A stretch of 64,000 bases of DNA from an uncultured Eubacteriales bacterium (GCA_934486825.1 CAKSQF010000002.1:62001-126000), one strand, 5' to 3'. Shown: positions 1-9,129, numbered from the stretch's first letter. Numbers and translations: made by a program. The notes: generated by a model from the sequence alone, not told the origin.

Positions 1-239
1 AAAAGCAGATATCTCACATGGAAGCAATAATCAGGTCGATGACCCCCGAGGAGCGCACAAAGCCGGCGATCATAAGCTCGTCGAGAAAAAAGCGTATAGC
101 TGCCGGAAGCGGCAGAGGCATTGAAGAAGTCAACAGACTGCTCAAGCAGTATGAGCAGACAAATCAGATGATGAAACAGCTCTCAAAAATGGGAGCGGGC
201 AAAAAGGGCGGGAAAATGAAGCTCCCGTTCGGTATGTAA
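1..239 (+). CDS. ffh: Signal recognition particle protein Ffh, C-terminal fragment (5' end outside window)
   Basis: The reading frame is open from base 3 and ends at a TAA at 237-239; no start is present because the gene begins upstream of the window. The visible part is the end of the SRP54 M domain: [12 protein letters not shown] is a typical M-domain helix, followed by the [15 protein letters not shown] stretch ([14 protein letters not shown]), [11 protein letters not shown] and the Met- and Gly/Lys-rich tail [18 protein letters not shown]. This domain binds SRP RNA and signal peptides; Ffh is the GTPase that targets membrane proteins co-translationally. It is followed by rpsP and khpA, the usual Firmicutes order. 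Only about 79 residues are seen, so the GTPase domain cannot be checked. Confidence 0.95.
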   Translation, partial: KQISHMEAIIRSMTPEERTKPAIISSSRKKRIAAGSGRGIEEVNRLLKQYEQTNQMMKQLSKMGAGKKGGKMKLPFGM

Positions 240-309
240 ACGGTTATTGTATGCTGACAAAGGCAGATAACATAAATAAATATCAGATCCGTATTTGGAG
301 GAAGAAAAA

Positions 310-555
310 ATGGCAGTAAAAATCAGACTCAAAAGAGTAGGCGCAAAGAAGGCTCCTTTCTATCACGTGGTTATAGCAGATTCCCGTTCGCCCCGTGACG
401 GTAAGTTCATTGAACAGATCGGCACCTATAATCCCCTTACCGATCCCGCACAGATAAATATTGATGCGGAAAAGGCAAACAAGTGGCTGAAAAACGGAGC
501 ACAGCCGACCGATACGGTCAGAGCACTCCTCAAGAAGAGCGAAATCCTTAAATAA
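310..555 (+). CDS. rpsP: 30S ribosomal protein S16
   Basis: This 81-residue protein starts [20 protein letters not shown], the S16 signature, followed by [24 protein letters not shown], which is also diagnostic. It is a small-subunit assembly protein that binds 16S rRNA. An ATG at 310 is preceded by GGAGGAAG at 297-304, a near-perfect ribosome binding site; an in-frame TTG at 295 lies inside that site and is rejected as start. It lies 70 bases after ffh and 31 bases before khpA and is probably co-transcribed with both. Confidence 0.97.
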   Translation: MAVKIRLKRVGAKKAPFYHVVIADSRSPRDGKFIEQIGTYNPLTDPAQINIDAEKANKWLKNGAQPTDTVRALLKKSEILK

Positions 556-586
556 GCTTTCACACTGACATAACGGAGGAATAAAG

Positions 587-832
587 ATGACCGATTTGAA
601 GCAGGTCCTTGCCGATATTGCCAAAAGTCTGGTTGATTTTCCCGAGGAGGTCATCGTAAATGTTACCGAAGAGGAAGACGATGACATAACTCTTGAACTC
701 AGCGTGTCTGAAAATGATATGGGGAAGGTCATAGGACGCCACGGCAGAATCGCAAAGGCGATCCGCATGGTGATGAAGGCAGCAGCAAATGCCGACGGCA
801 AGAGGGTAAAGGTCGATATTGTTGACCGTTGA
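587..832 (+). CDS. khpA: KH-domain RNA-binding protein KhpA (YlqC family)
   Basis: An 81-residue single KH-domain protein. The GxxG RNA-binding loop is visible in MGKVIGRHGRIAKAIRMVMKAAA, with an acidic stretch (EEEDDD) before it and a typical ending VKVDIVDR. KhpA pairs with KhpB/Jag in Gram-positive bacteria and affects cell elongation and small-RNA biology (family knowledge). CGGAGGAATAAAG directly precedes the ATG. In many Firmicutes ylqC is followed by rimM, trmD and rplS; here a strong terminator follows and the next gene is on the other strand, so the cluster ends at khpA. Confidence 0.93.
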   Translation: MTDLKQVLADIAKSLVDFPEEVIVNVTEEEDDDITLELSVSENDMGKVIGRHGRIAKAIRMVMKAAANADGKRVKVDIVDR

Positions 833-858
833 GCACTTACGGGTATTTGTCTTGACAG

Positions 859-896
859 AAAGAGCCGACCGCGTTTTTTAACGCGGTCGGCTCTTT
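859..896. terminator. Bidirectional intrinsic terminator between khpA and tgt
   Basis: A 17-bp inverted repeat with a very short T-rich loop: arms AAAGAGCCGACCGCGTT and its complement. The flanking A and T runs let it act on both strands, ending ffh-rpsP-khpA from the left and mutS-mutL-tgt from the right. Confidence 0.88.
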
Positions 897-915
897 CATA
901 TTGCAGTGGTATCGT

Positions 916-2055
916 TTATTCAATCCGCTCGGCAAGCCTGTTTACGTATTTGTGATAGAAACTGTCAAAATAATCGCCGTCAAGCGCGTCACGTATTTTC
1001 TGCATCAGATCATTGTAGAAATAAAGATTGTGCATGACGCAAAGACGCATGCCGAGCATTTCGTCCGCTTTGAGAAGATGCCGTATGTATGCACGGCTGT
1101 AACGCTTGCAGACGGGGCATCCGCATGATCTTGATATCGGCTCGTTGTCAAGCATGAACCTGCGGTTCAGAATGGTCAGTTTTCCTTCCCATGTGAACAG
1201 GTTGCCGTGACGTGCATTCCGTGACGGCATGACGCAGTCGAAAAAGTCAACGCCTCTGTATACGCCCTCCAGGATGTTCTGCGGCGTTCCGACTCCCATG
1301 AGATAACGCGGCTTGTCGGTCGGCATGTGCGGATCAAGTGCCTCGATTATGCGGTACATCTCCTCCGCTTCCTCGCCGACCGCAAGACCTCCGATCGCAT
1401 AGCCGTCAAGATCAAGCTTTGCGATCTCGTCCATATGCCACGTGCGTATGTCCTCATAGGTTGAACCCTGATTGATGCCGAAAAGCATCTGGTCATGATT
1501 GACTGTCCCTTCAAGAGAGTTCAGCCGTGCCATCTCTGTTTTGCATCGTTCAAGCCAGCGCAGTGTCCTCTCGCAGGAGGCTTTTACGTATTTGTATTCG
1601 GCGGGATTTTCGATACATTCGTCAAATGCCATCGCAATGGTTGAACCGAGATTTGACTGTATCTGCATGGATTGTTCGGGATCCATAAAAATTTTTGCGC
1701 CGTCTATGTGCGAGTTGAAATAGACGCCCTCTTCCTTGATGCGGCGTAGCTTTGCCAGAGAGAATACCTGAAATCCGCCCGAATCGGTGAGTATGGGACG
1801 GTCCCAGTTCATGAATCTGTGAAGTCCGCCGAGTTCTCTTATTACTTTGTCTCCGGGTCTGATGTGAAGATGATAGGTGTTGGAAAGCTCAACCTGACAG
1901 CCGAGCTCACGCAGATCGAAGGCGGATACGCCGCCTCTGATCGCGGCGCATGTGCCGACATTCATGAAAACAGGTGTTTCGATCGTGCCGTGGACGGTCT
2001 CCATCCTGCCGCGTCGGGCATGACCGTCTTTTTTGATTAGTGTGAATTTTGACAT
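916..2055 (-). CDS. tgt: tRNA-guanine transglycosylase (queuine/preQ1)
   Basis: A 379-residue bacterial Tgt that exchanges G34 for preQ1 in GUN-anticodon tRNAs on the path to queuosine. Diagnostic stretches are TDSGGFQVFSLAKLRRI (N-terminal catalytic Asp), the GGLAVGE loop, FFDCVMPSRNARHG around the nucleophilic Asp, and a C-terminal zinc site formed by CGCPVCKRY with the later His in CVMHNLYFY. The ATG at 2055 gives a start just before FTLIKKDGHARRG, where the family begins; a GTG at 2070 would add five residues and has a worse-spaced AGGAG. It is third in mutS-mutL-tgt, 97 bases after mutL. No other queuosine gene is in the window. Confidence 0.95.
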   Translation of the reverse strand: MSKFTLIKKDGHARRGRMETVHGTIETPVFMNVGTCAAIRGGVSAFDLRELGCQVELSNTYHLHIRPGDKVIRELGGLHRFMNWDRPILTDSGGFQVFSLAKLRRIKEEGVYFNSHIDGAKIFMDPEQSMQIQSNLGSTIAMAFDECIENPAEYKYVKASCERTLRWLERCKTEMARLNSLEGTVNHDQMLFGINQGSTYEDIRTWHMDEIAKLDLDGYAIGGLAVGEEAEEMYRIIEALDPHMPTDKPRYLMGVGTPQNILEGVYRGVDFFDCVMPSRNARHGNLFTWEGKLTILNRRFMLDNEPISRSCGCPVCKRYSRAYIRHLLKADEMLGMRLCVMHNLYFYNDLMQKIRDALDGDYFDSFYHKYVNRLAERIE

Positions 2056-2152
2056 TTTTGCGTTCCGCACAGAACAGGTGCGGTACTCCTTCGTTTATTT
2101 GAAGACGGGCTGTCGAACGAACGTCGATCCCGCCTTTTTGACTGATACTGTT

Positions 2153-4237
2153 TTATATTCGCTTAAACAGATGCTCGATCTCGTGTTTCGAGACCTCAAT
2201 TGCAACCGGTCGCCCGTGCGGACAGCAGATAATTTCAGGATTGCTCTTCAGCGCACGGACCACCCAGTCGAGATTTTCGTCGCTGTCGTATTGTCCGGCT
2301 TTTATCGCCGCCTTGCAGGAGCCCTGATATAATGCCTCTTCGAAGAAGCTGTCCTTTGTTGATTCAATATCTCCGGTCCCGCCTGCAAGCCTGCCGGCAA
2401 GTGTTTCTATCATTGCGGTTGCTCTTTCCGCATCAAGCATTGACGGAATCGCGGTTATCGACATGTTCTTTCCGTTCATCGCGAACGCAAAACCGACTTT
2501 TTCTATTTTTTCGCGATATGTTTCGACCGCGTCACATTCCTCGGGAGTCAGTGAGATTTCTATCGGTACAAGTAAAAGCTGACTGTTGCCGCTCTGCGCG
2601 CGCATGATTTTTTTCATCTGCTCAAAGAGAATACGCTCGTGCGCGGCGTGCTTGTCGATGACCATGACCTTGTTACCTGTTTCGACAAAAATGTATGTGC
2701 GGAAGGCGCACCCTATCATTCTGTAATCATCGGCTGAACTGCTGTTGACTCCGGAGGTCAGACTGAAATTGTAGCCTGCGGATGTCGGCTCCTTTTTTTC
2801 GGAGAGTTGTCTGTCTGTTTGAACTGTTTTCGTATCGTCGGTGTCGGTCACCTGCGGAGAATGCAGATCGGTGTCGGTATTTGCGGCAGGTATCGGCTTG
2901 TCTGGCACTCTGTCGTCAGCGCTTTCGTCCGAATACATGCTGTAAAGCTCCGGAATTATGCGACCGCGTTGTGCCGATTCCGGCGGAGCATCCGAGTCTG
3001 AGGGCGGCGGGGATGCCAATCCGACGTCCTGTAAAAGCAGATCGGATACCGGTACGCTCCCGGAGCTGTTTTGCCCGTCCGACTGCGGAAGCTCGTCGGT
3101 AAGATGAATACTGTCGAAAATCTGCTGTTGGTTGAGTTTTTTTGCCTCCGAATCGGCAATTCTGTCGTAAACAGGCACGAATGCGTTGTACATGCTGTGT
3201 TGATCGGGCGTCATCTGCTCCGGCTCAAACAGTACCTGCGGTCTGTCGGTGGCTTGCATAAGCGCATTTCTGACGGCACAGAATATGCTGTCAAAAACAA
3301 GCCGCTCGTTTGAAAACTTTACCTCCATTTTTGTGGGATGAACATTGACGTCCACAAATGTGGGGTGAATGTAGATGTAGAGTACACAGCAGGGAAATTT
3401 TTCGACTTCGATGTAACTTTCGAAAGCCTGCTCAAGAGCTGCCGTCGCTGTTTTTGATTTAACATATCTGCCGTTGATGAAAAAGTTCTGGTAGTTTCTG
3501 TTCGAACGGACATTGTCGGGTCTGCCGATGTATCCGTTTACCTCAACTCCGTCGGTCATTGAGTCAACTTCGATCATTTTGGAAGCAAAATCGCGCCCGA
3601 GGATCGAATAGACGGCTGAAAAAATCTTTGAGTCACCGTTTGTGCAGAATTTGATGTTGCCGTCCGATATGAATTTTATTGAGATGTCGGGACGGGAAAG
3701 AGCGATCTTTTCCACGGTTGCGGCGACAGCCATTGCTTCCGACTGGTCTTTTTTCAGAAATTTCCGCCTTGCGGGGACATTCGCAAACAGCTCTTCGACT
3801 ATTACGGTCGTACCGTTTCTGCAACCGACCTCCGAAAGGTCGGTTACCTTTCCGCCGCTGCTGCACAGAAGAGAACCGAGGTTGTCACACTCACGCTTTG
3901 TCATTATCCGCATTGACGAAACCGCAGAAATTGCCGCGAGCGCTTCGCCTCTGAACCCGAGAGTCGTGATTCCGTCAAGATCGCGCGCACTGCTTATTTT
4001 TGACGTTGCATGACGCCTTATAGCTATGGGAAGATCGTCGGCGCTCATACCGTAGCCGTTGTCGGATACGCGGATGAAGGTTATTCCTCCGCGCTTTATC
4101 TCAACCGTTATTTCGGTCGCTCCCGCATCAATTGCATTTTCGAGCAGCTCCTTTACCGCAGATGCGGGACGTTCGACAACCTCGCCTGCGGCTATCAGAT
4201 TGGCAACCTGAAAGTCAAGTACATTTATTTTTCCCAC
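2153..4237 (-). CDS. mutL: DNA mismatch repair endonuclease MutL
   Basis: This 694-residue protein has the GHKL ATPase at its N terminus: ELLENAIDAGA near residues 30-40 (catalytic Glu33), SDNGYGM, and GFRGEAL near 95-101. A long acidic, Ser/Pro-rich linker covers roughly residues 340-500. The C-terminal domain holds the metal-dependent nicking endonuclease motif DKHAAHERILFE at 528-539 (family consensus DQHAxxExxxxE, Lys replacing Gln) and CPHGRP near 672, so it should nick DNA itself, as in bacteria without MutH. It begins 15 bases after mutS and is surely co-transcribed with it. The start ATG follows a weak AGGGGGACC. Confidence 0.96.
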   Translation of the reverse strand: MGKINVLDFQVANLIAAGEVVERPASAVKELLENAIDAGATEITVEIKRGGITFIRVSDNGYGMSADDLPIAIRRHATSKISSARDLDGITTLGFRGEALAAISAVSSMRIMTKRECDNLGSLLCSSGGKVTDLSEVGCRNGTTVIVEELFANVPARRKFLKKDQSEAMAVAATVEKIALSRPDISIKFISDGNIKFCTNGDSKIFSAVYSILGRDFASKMIEVDSMTDGVEVNGYIGRPDNVRSNRNYQNFFINGRYVKSKTATAALEQAFESYIEVEKFPCCVLYIYIHPTFVDVNVHPTKMEVKFSNERLVFDSIFCAVRNALMQATDRPQVLFEPEQMTPDQHSMYNAFVPVYDRIADSEAKKLNQQQIFDSIHLTDELPQSDGQNSSGSVPVSDLLLQDVGLASPPPSDSDAPPESAQRGRIIPELYSMYSDESADDRVPDKPIPAANTDTDLHSPQVTDTDDTKTVQTDRQLSEKKEPTSAGYNFSLTSGVNSSSADDYRMIGCAFRTYIFVETGNKVMVIDKHAAHERILFEQMKKIMRAQSGNSQLLLVPIEISLTPEECDAVETYREKIEKVGFAFAMNGKNMSITAIPSMLDAERATAMIETLAGRLAGGTGDIESTKDSFFEEALYQGSCKAAIKAGQYDSDENLDWVVRALKSNPEIICCPHGRPVAIEVSKHEIEHLFKRI

Positions 4238-4252
4238 TGCGGTCCCCCTTTT

Positions 4253-6838
4253 TTATTCAAGCAGTTTTTTCAGATCCCAGATCAGATTAAGCGCTTCGAT
4301 CGGCGTAAGCGTATTTACGTCGAGCATCTTTATCCTGTCTTTGATCTCGCCGGAAATAATATCTTCAATCGAGACGGTTTCCGGACCGTCGTCGTTCTTT
4401 TTCACGTTTGCTCTGACAGGAATTTCGGAATGTTCTTCAAGCGAGGCAAGAACCTCTTTGGCACGTTTCAGTATCTCCTTCGGAATGCCTGCGAGAGCGG
4501 CAACTTCGATTCCGTAGCTGTCGTCCGCCGCACCTCTGATTATTTTGCGGAGAAAAACAACGCCGTCGCCTTTTTTCTTTGCGGCAATGTGATAGTTCAC
4601 AATGCCTTCGTTGGTTGATTCAAGCTCGGTAAGCTCGTGATAATGTGTTGCAAAAAGGACACGTGCCCCGAGTTTTTTTCCTGCACTGTATTCCGCGACC
4701 GCGCGCGCTATCGACATTCCGTCAAATGTCGATGTGCCGCGTCCGACCTCGTCATAAATTATAAGCGAACGTCTGGTGGCGTTTTTGAGAATGTAGGCAA
4801 CCTCTGTCATTTCAAGCATGAAGGTTGACTGCCCCGACGCAAGATCGTCCGATGCTCCGACTCTTGTGAACAGCTTGTCCACAATGCCGATACGTGCCGA
4901 CGATGCCGGCACAAAGCTGCCGATCTGCGCCATAAGTGTGATGAGCGCAACCTGTCGCATGTATGTCGATTTTCCCGCCATGTTCGGACCAGTTATCATG
5001 AGCAGACGGTTGCGTTCAATGTCAAGCAGAGTGTCGTTCGGGACAAATGAGTCCCCGCTGAGCTGTTCGACAACCGGGTGGCGTCCGTCCTTGATTTCGG
5101 TGACAAAACCGATGTCAACCTCGGGACATACATAAGAATTTCTGACCGCAACATTCGCAAGTGACTGGTAAACATCGACCTCGGCGAGTATCTCCGCCGA
5201 CTTCTGTATGCGTTTTATGTTGTTTGTGAGAAATTCCCTGACCTTGGTGAAGAGCTCGTATTCGATCGCGCATATTTTGTCGGAGGCACCGAGTATTGTT
5301 GACTCAAGCTCCTTTAATTCTTCGGTTATGTACCGTTCGCCGGTCGTGAGCGTCTGCTTGCGTATCCATTCCTTCGGAACGTCGGGTACCGATGTTTTTG
5401 ACACCTCAATGTAGTATCCGAAAACCCGGTTGTGACCTATTTTCAGATTTTTGATGTTGTGAGTGCTTTTTTCTCTTGCTTCAATGTCATCAAGATATTT
5501 TTTGCTGTTTGCGAGCAGATCGCGAAGTCTGTCAAGCTCGGCATTTATGCCGGAAGAAATGAATCCGCCCTCTCTGACCGAAAAGGGGGGGTCTTCGACG
5601 ATCGTGTCGTTCAGCAGCTTGTACACGTCGTCAAGCCTGTCGAAGTTAGTGAAGAGCGACTCAAGCCGTTCGCTTCTGCAGCATCCGAGCAGACGTGACA
5701 GCTCGGGAAAGGAGGACAGAGTGTTTGCAATAGCACGCAGATCCTTGGCATTTGCCGAGCCGTATATGACCTTTGTCATGAGTCTTTCAAGGTCGAGCAC
5801 TCCGCGGAGCGAGTCGGATATGCCGTCCCGCAGTAGATATTCGTTTACCAGCTCTTCTACCGCGGTCTGTCGCCTGTAAATTACAGCGGTGTTCATCTGC
5901 GGCTGTTCGATCCATTTGCGCAGCATGCGCGCTCCCGCGGATGTGCGCGTCTTGTCGAGAACCCAGAGCAGTGACCCGCGTCGCTCTCCCGATCTCATCG
6001 ATTCGCAAAGCTCCAGCGATCTGCGCGTCGAGCTGTCAATCTCCATAAACTGCCCGCATTCATAGAAAACAGGCTCCTTCAGATATGACAGATCGGTCTT
6101 CTGAGTCTCGTAAATATATCCTACAAGCGCACCGGTCGCAGAGATCAGCTCGGGCGGTGTCGTTTTGATTATATCTTCCGAAAGACCGATCCTGTTTTTT
6201 AGGATGTTCCTGCACAGAGCCGGTTCAAACCGTTCGGACTGGTTGTCCTTTATTACGGCCGAAAGTCGGTTCCGCAGAAATCCGGAAAGGGTCTGATCGG
6301 ATGATATGTCGGTGTTGATGATGACCTCTTTCGGAGAATAGACCGATAATTCGTTTATAAGCGCGGATTTGAAATCGGCAATCAGCGTTGCCCGTATCTC
6401 TCCGGTGGATATGTCCGAAAAACAAACGGCAGCCTTCGGTTCGGCAATGAATACGGAGGCGAGATAATTGTTTTTGTTCTCGGAAAGCTGGTTCATGTCG
6501 GTGACCGTACCGGGGGTGATAATGCGTATAACATCACGCTTCACAAGTCCCTTTGCGGTCGCCGGGTCTTCCATTTGCTCGCAGATGACAACACTGTAAC
6601 CCTTTTCGGTGAGTTTTGCTATGTATGTGTCGGCACTGTGGAACGGAACGCCGCACATCGGAGCGCGTTCAACATCGCCGCATTGCTTTCCGGTGAGTGT
6701 CAGTTCGAGTTCCCTTGACACAAGCTTTGCGTCGTCGTAGAACATCTCATAAAAGTCACCGAGCCTGAAAAACAGGATAGCATCGGGATATTTTTTCTTT
6801 ATATCAAGATATTGCTGCATCATTGGAGAGAGCGCCAT
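4253..6838 (-). CDS. mutS: DNA mismatch recognition protein MutS
   Basis: An 861-residue MutS1. The N-terminal mismatch-reading motif is FFRLGDFYEMF near residues 25-35 (Phe-x-Glu present). The C-terminal ABC ATPase has Walker A GPNMAGKST near residue 615, then YDEVGRGTSTFDG (Walker B and signature) and the ATHYHEL switch. The protein binds mispairs, recruits MutL and starts repair. The ATG is preceded by CGAGG about 8 bases upstream. It is first of mutS-mutL-tgt; the promoter must lie in the 65 bases after the upstream oxidoreductase gene or further back, and I do not see a clear one. Confidence 0.97.
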   Translation of the reverse strand: MALSPMMQQYLDIKKKYPDAILFFRLGDFYEMFYDDAKLVSRELELTLTGKQCGDVERAPMCGVPFHSADTYIAKLTEKGYSVVICEQMEDPATAKGLVKRDVIRIITPGTVTDMNQLSENKNNYLASVFIAEPKAAVCFSDISTGEIRATLIADFKSALINELSVYSPKEVIINTDISSDQTLSGFLRNRLSAVIKDNQSERFEPALCRNILKNRIGLSEDIIKTTPPELISATGALVGYIYETQKTDLSYLKEPVFYECGQFMEIDSSTRRSLELCESMRSGERRGSLLWVLDKTRTSAGARMLRKWIEQPQMNTAVIYRRQTAVEELVNEYLLRDGISDSLRGVLDLERLMTKVIYGSANAKDLRAIANTLSSFPELSRLLGCCRSERLESLFTNFDRLDDVYKLLNDTIVEDPPFSVREGGFISSGINAELDRLRDLLANSKKYLDDIEAREKSTHNIKNLKIGHNRVFGYYIEVSKTSVPDVPKEWIRKQTLTTGERYITEELKELESTILGASDKICAIEYELFTKVREFLTNNIKRIQKSAEILAEVDVYQSLANVAVRNSYVCPEVDIGFVTEIKDGRHPVVEQLSGDSFVPNDTLLDIERNRLLMITGPNMAGKSTYMRQVALITLMAQIGSFVPASSARIGIVDKLFTRVGASDDLASGQSTFMLEMTEVAYILKNATRRSLIIYDEVGRGTSTFDGMSIARAVAEYSAGKKLGARVLFATHYHELTELESTNEGIVNYHIAAKKKGDGVVFLRKIIRGAADDSYGIEVAALAGIPKEILKRAKEVLASLEEHSEIPVRANVKKNDDGPETVSIEDIISGEIKDRIKMLDVNTLTPIEALNLIWDLKKLLE

Positions 6839-6871
6839 AGAGTAACCTCGCTGTTCTGCATCTGGAATTAT

Positions 6872-6898
6872 TCCCCGACGGCAGGCAGCCGTCGGGGA
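6872..6898 (-). terminator. Hairpin after the Gfo/Idh/MocA gene, probable terminator
   Basis: An 11-bp GC-rich inverted repeat (TCCCCGACGGC and its complement, 5-base loop) lies just after the stop of the oxidoreductase gene and before mutS. On the minus strand it is followed by ATAATT rather than a T run, so as an intrinsic terminator it is weak. Confidence 0.5.
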
Positions 6899-6903
6899 GA
6901 ATA

Positions 6904-8115
6904 TTACTTTGAACCGCCGTAACTGCCGGAAGTGTCGGCAACAGCCGTACCTTCGAAGCCGTCTGTTTCCTTGCGGCGGGATGTTTTGACACGCTTCATA
7001 AGCTCTTCATAATAGAGCTCTTCGTCAAACGGAATCTCAACCGGGTGACCGAGCCATGAAGAAAGGTGCATTGCGTTTGAAATCGTAAGACCGTTTATGC
7101 CCTCGCGTCCGTCGGCGATAAGCGGCTCGCCGCGGAGCAGGTGTCCCGCAAATGCGTTGAATACACCCACATGCTGCGGGGACTTTCCGTCTGTCTCAAC
7201 CGAAACCTTGTGATGCTCGGGAGCCGAGAATGAGGATTTCGTGGTTACACGGAATTCGGACTCCGCAACAGTGTTTTCGTCAAGAGTGAGCTTTCCGTCT
7301 TCACAGACAAGCTTGCCCTTGTCGCAAAGAATTTCAAATCTGTTTGTGCCGGGCGCATCGCCGGTTGAGGTTATGAATACGCCGGTTGCGCCGTTTGCGT
7401 ATTCCACGTATGCCGAGACATCGTCTTCAACCTCAATGTCATGCCATTTTCCGTAATGGAGATGTGCGTCAACCTTTACGGGCATGCCGCATATCCACTG
7501 CCAGAGATCGAGCTGATGAGGACACTGATTGAGCAGTACTCCGCCGCCTTCTCCAGACCATGTCGCACGCCATGCACCGCTGTCGTAGTAGCACTGGGGA
7601 CGGTACCAGTTCGTGATTATCCAGTTTACTCTCTTTATCTCGCCGAGTCTGCCGCTCGAAATAATTTCCTTCATCTTGCGGTAAACACAGTCTGTACGCT
7701 GGTTGAACATCATTGCAAAGGTAACCTCCGGGTGTTTGTCTGCAACCGCGTTCATTTCTCTTACCTGCTTTGTGTAGACACCGGCAGGCTTTTCGCAAAC
7801 GACGTGTATACCTCTTTCGATTGCGGCAATTACATACTTCGGGTGAGAGTAATGCGGTACCGCAACCGTGACCGCATCAAGAATGCCCGCATCGAGCATT
7901 TCGATCGCATCGGTAAAAGTTTTTATCTCGGGAAGATCGCGCCCGCTTTTCGCACATTCATTGCCGATCATTTTAAGGCATGCCGCAAGTCTGTCGGGAT
8001 TTATGTCGCAGATTGCAGTGAGTTCGAAATCGGGGCATGAGCCGTTTGTAAACATGCGTGCATGACCGCTTCCCATGTTGCCTACACCGATAATACCTAC
8101 TTTAACTTTTTTCAT
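6904..8115 (-). CDS. Gfo/Idh/MocA family NAD(P)-dependent oxidoreductase
   Basis: A 403-residue protein with an N-terminal Rossmann fold: VGIIGVGNMGSGHARMF (GxGxxG) and AICDINPDRL. VCEKPAGVYTKQV is the family's catalytic EKP motif, followed by an alpha/beta substrate domain with the active-site-like stretch LNQCPHQLDLWQWICGMP (His-x-x-Asp). Members oxidise or reduce sugar, inositol or glycoside hydroxyls. The ATG follows a good GGAGGACACTTTC. It is the second gene of a two-gene operon after the TIM-barrel isomerase at 8137-8979 (21-base gap). Pairings of this kind occur in inositol, uronate and 3-keto-glycoside catabolism; the substrate cannot be read from sequence. Confidence 0.88.
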   Translation of the reverse strand: MKKVKVGIIGVGNMGSGHARMFTNGSCPDFELTAICDINPDRLAACLKMIGNECAKSGRDLPEIKTFTDAIEMLDAGILDAVTVAVPHYSHPKYVIAAIERGIHVVCEKPAGVYTKQVREMNAVADKHPEVTFAMMFNQRTDCVYRKMKEIISSGRLGEIKRVNWIITNWYRPQCYYDSGAWRATWSGEGGGVLLNQCPHQLDLWQWICGMPVKVDAHLHYGKWHDIEVEDDVSAYVEYANGATGVFITSTGDAPGTNRFEILCDKGKLVCEDGKLTLDENTVAESEFRVTTKSSFSAPEHHKVSVETDGKSPQHVGVFNAFAGHLLRGEPLIADGREGINGLTISNAMHLSSWLGHPVEIPFDEELYYEELMKRVKTSRRKETDGFEGTAVADTSGSYGGSK

Positions 8116-8136
8116 GAAAGTGTCCTCCGTATTCGC

Positions 8137-8979
8137 TTATTTTGCGTAAACTCTGTCAAGAATTGCTTTTGCCGCATCGGCGGATGCCGCGAATGCGGCA
8201 AAGCTGCTCGGATATTCGTATTCGGGGATGTCGGTTTTTCCTTCCTTCTCAAGGTCGGCAAAGCCCTTGAAGACGGCAAGATGAGGCTCAAGAGAATATA
8301 CATTGCCGCCGAGTGCGTGATAAGCGCCGATTATGTATTCGAGATTTCCGATACCGTGTCCCGCGGGAACGACCTTGCCGTTTGCAAGCGCATCCTTTAT
8401 GTGCAGATATTCGATGTGTCCTGCGAGTTTGTCCCATGCGGCTTTTGTATCAACACCGCATTGTACGAAGTTTGCGGGATCGAAAACGCCGCGGATCCCA
8501 TCAATCTGCTCCAGAATACGGAGACAATTTTCGGCATTCCAACCGAATATGCCCTTTTCGTTTTCGTGGCAGAGCACAACGCCCGAGCCTTTTGCGGCAT
8601 CGACCATTGCCGACAGTCTTTCAAGAGCTTCGTTTTCTTTTTCGGGACTGTCAACGCCGTAGAAGCTGAACAGCCTTATGCACTTTGCGGAGCACAGTAC
8701 CGCATAATCGACAATCTTCTTGAATTTGTCAAGATGCGGACCGAATTCGTCGGTTATACCGATCTTACCTATCGGCGACCCTATCGACCAGACCGAAATT
8801 CCCGCCTCGCTCAGCATGCGATATGCACATCTGACCTCGTCTCTTGTCATGTCGGAAATGTTCCGTCCGTTGACTCCTCTGATCTCAAGAGCATCCACGC
8901 CGTTCTTCTGCATTGTTTCGATCTGTTCGTACAAAAGAGGGGACGCTTCGTCTGCAAAAGCAGATAATGTGTATTTCAT
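8137..8979 (-). CDS. Sugar phosphate isomerase/epimerase-type TIM-barrel protein
   Basis: A 280-residue protein of the AP-endonuclease-family-2 TIM-barrel superfamily: start MKYTLSAFADEASP, GVDALEIRGVNGRNI, ALCHENEKGIFG (metal-ligand Glu region), GVFDPANFVQCG and YLHIKDA near the end (His-x-Lys-Asp). This fold serves xylose isomerase-like sugar isomerases, inosose dehydratases and glycoside-cleaving enzymes. Start choice: an upstream in-frame ATG at 9018 has no ribosome site, while the ATG at 8979 follows AGGATTTGAA, so 8979 is preferred. First gene after the promoter at 9054-9082 and co-transcribed with the Gfo/Idh/MocA gene. Confidence 0.82.
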   Translation of the reverse strand: MKYTLSAFADEASPLLYEQIETMQKNGVDALEIRGVNGRNISDMTRDEVRCAYRMLSEAGISVWSIGSPIGKIGITDEFGPHLDKFKKIVDYAVLCSAKCIRLFSFYGVDSPEKENEALERLSAMVDAAKGSGVVLCHENEKGIFGWNAENCLRILEQIDGIRGVFDPANFVQCGVDTKAAWDKLAGHIEYLHIKDALANGKVVPAGHGIGNLEYIIGAYHALGGNVYSLEPHLAVFKGFADLEKEGKTDIPEYEYPSSFAAFAASADAAKAILDRVYAK

Positions 8980-9053
8980 TTCAAATCCTGTTTCAGAAAA
9001 AACTGAAATTCCTTTCATTTAATCGGTAGTAATATATAAAATCCACCACGGCT

Positions 9054-9082
9054 ATGATAACACAAACGTATGTGTTTGTCAA
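9054..9082 (-). promoter_or_regulatory. Sigma-A promoter with overlapping dyad, for the isomerase/oxidoreductase operon
   Basis: Read on the minus strand: TTGACA, 17-base spacer, TATCAT. The spacer and -35 box contain two interlocked inverted repeats, ACAAAC-N6-GTTTGT (9062-9079) and AACACA-N6-TGTGTT (9060-9077 region), which would place a bound repressor directly over the polymerase site. The regulator is unknown and not adjacent. Confidence 0.78.
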
Positions 9083-9093
9083 TACAAACAATA

Positions 9094-9121
9094 AAAAACG
9101 CATCTCAAAAGATGCGTTTTT
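9094..9121. terminator. Intrinsic terminator after the LRR membrane protein gene
   Basis: An inverted repeat AAAAACGCATCT / AGATGCGTTTTT with a four-base loop (CAAA). On the minus strand the stem ends in a T run, so it stops transcription of the yqhQ-like operon just before the promoter at 9054-9082. Confidence 0.85.
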
Positions 9122-9129
9122 CCCCGTGC

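Noticed and set aside
8062..8967. 301-codon plus-strand frame opposite the TIM-barrel gene
   Set aside because: Antisense shadow; it would start within the oxidoreductase gene and lacks a ribosome site.
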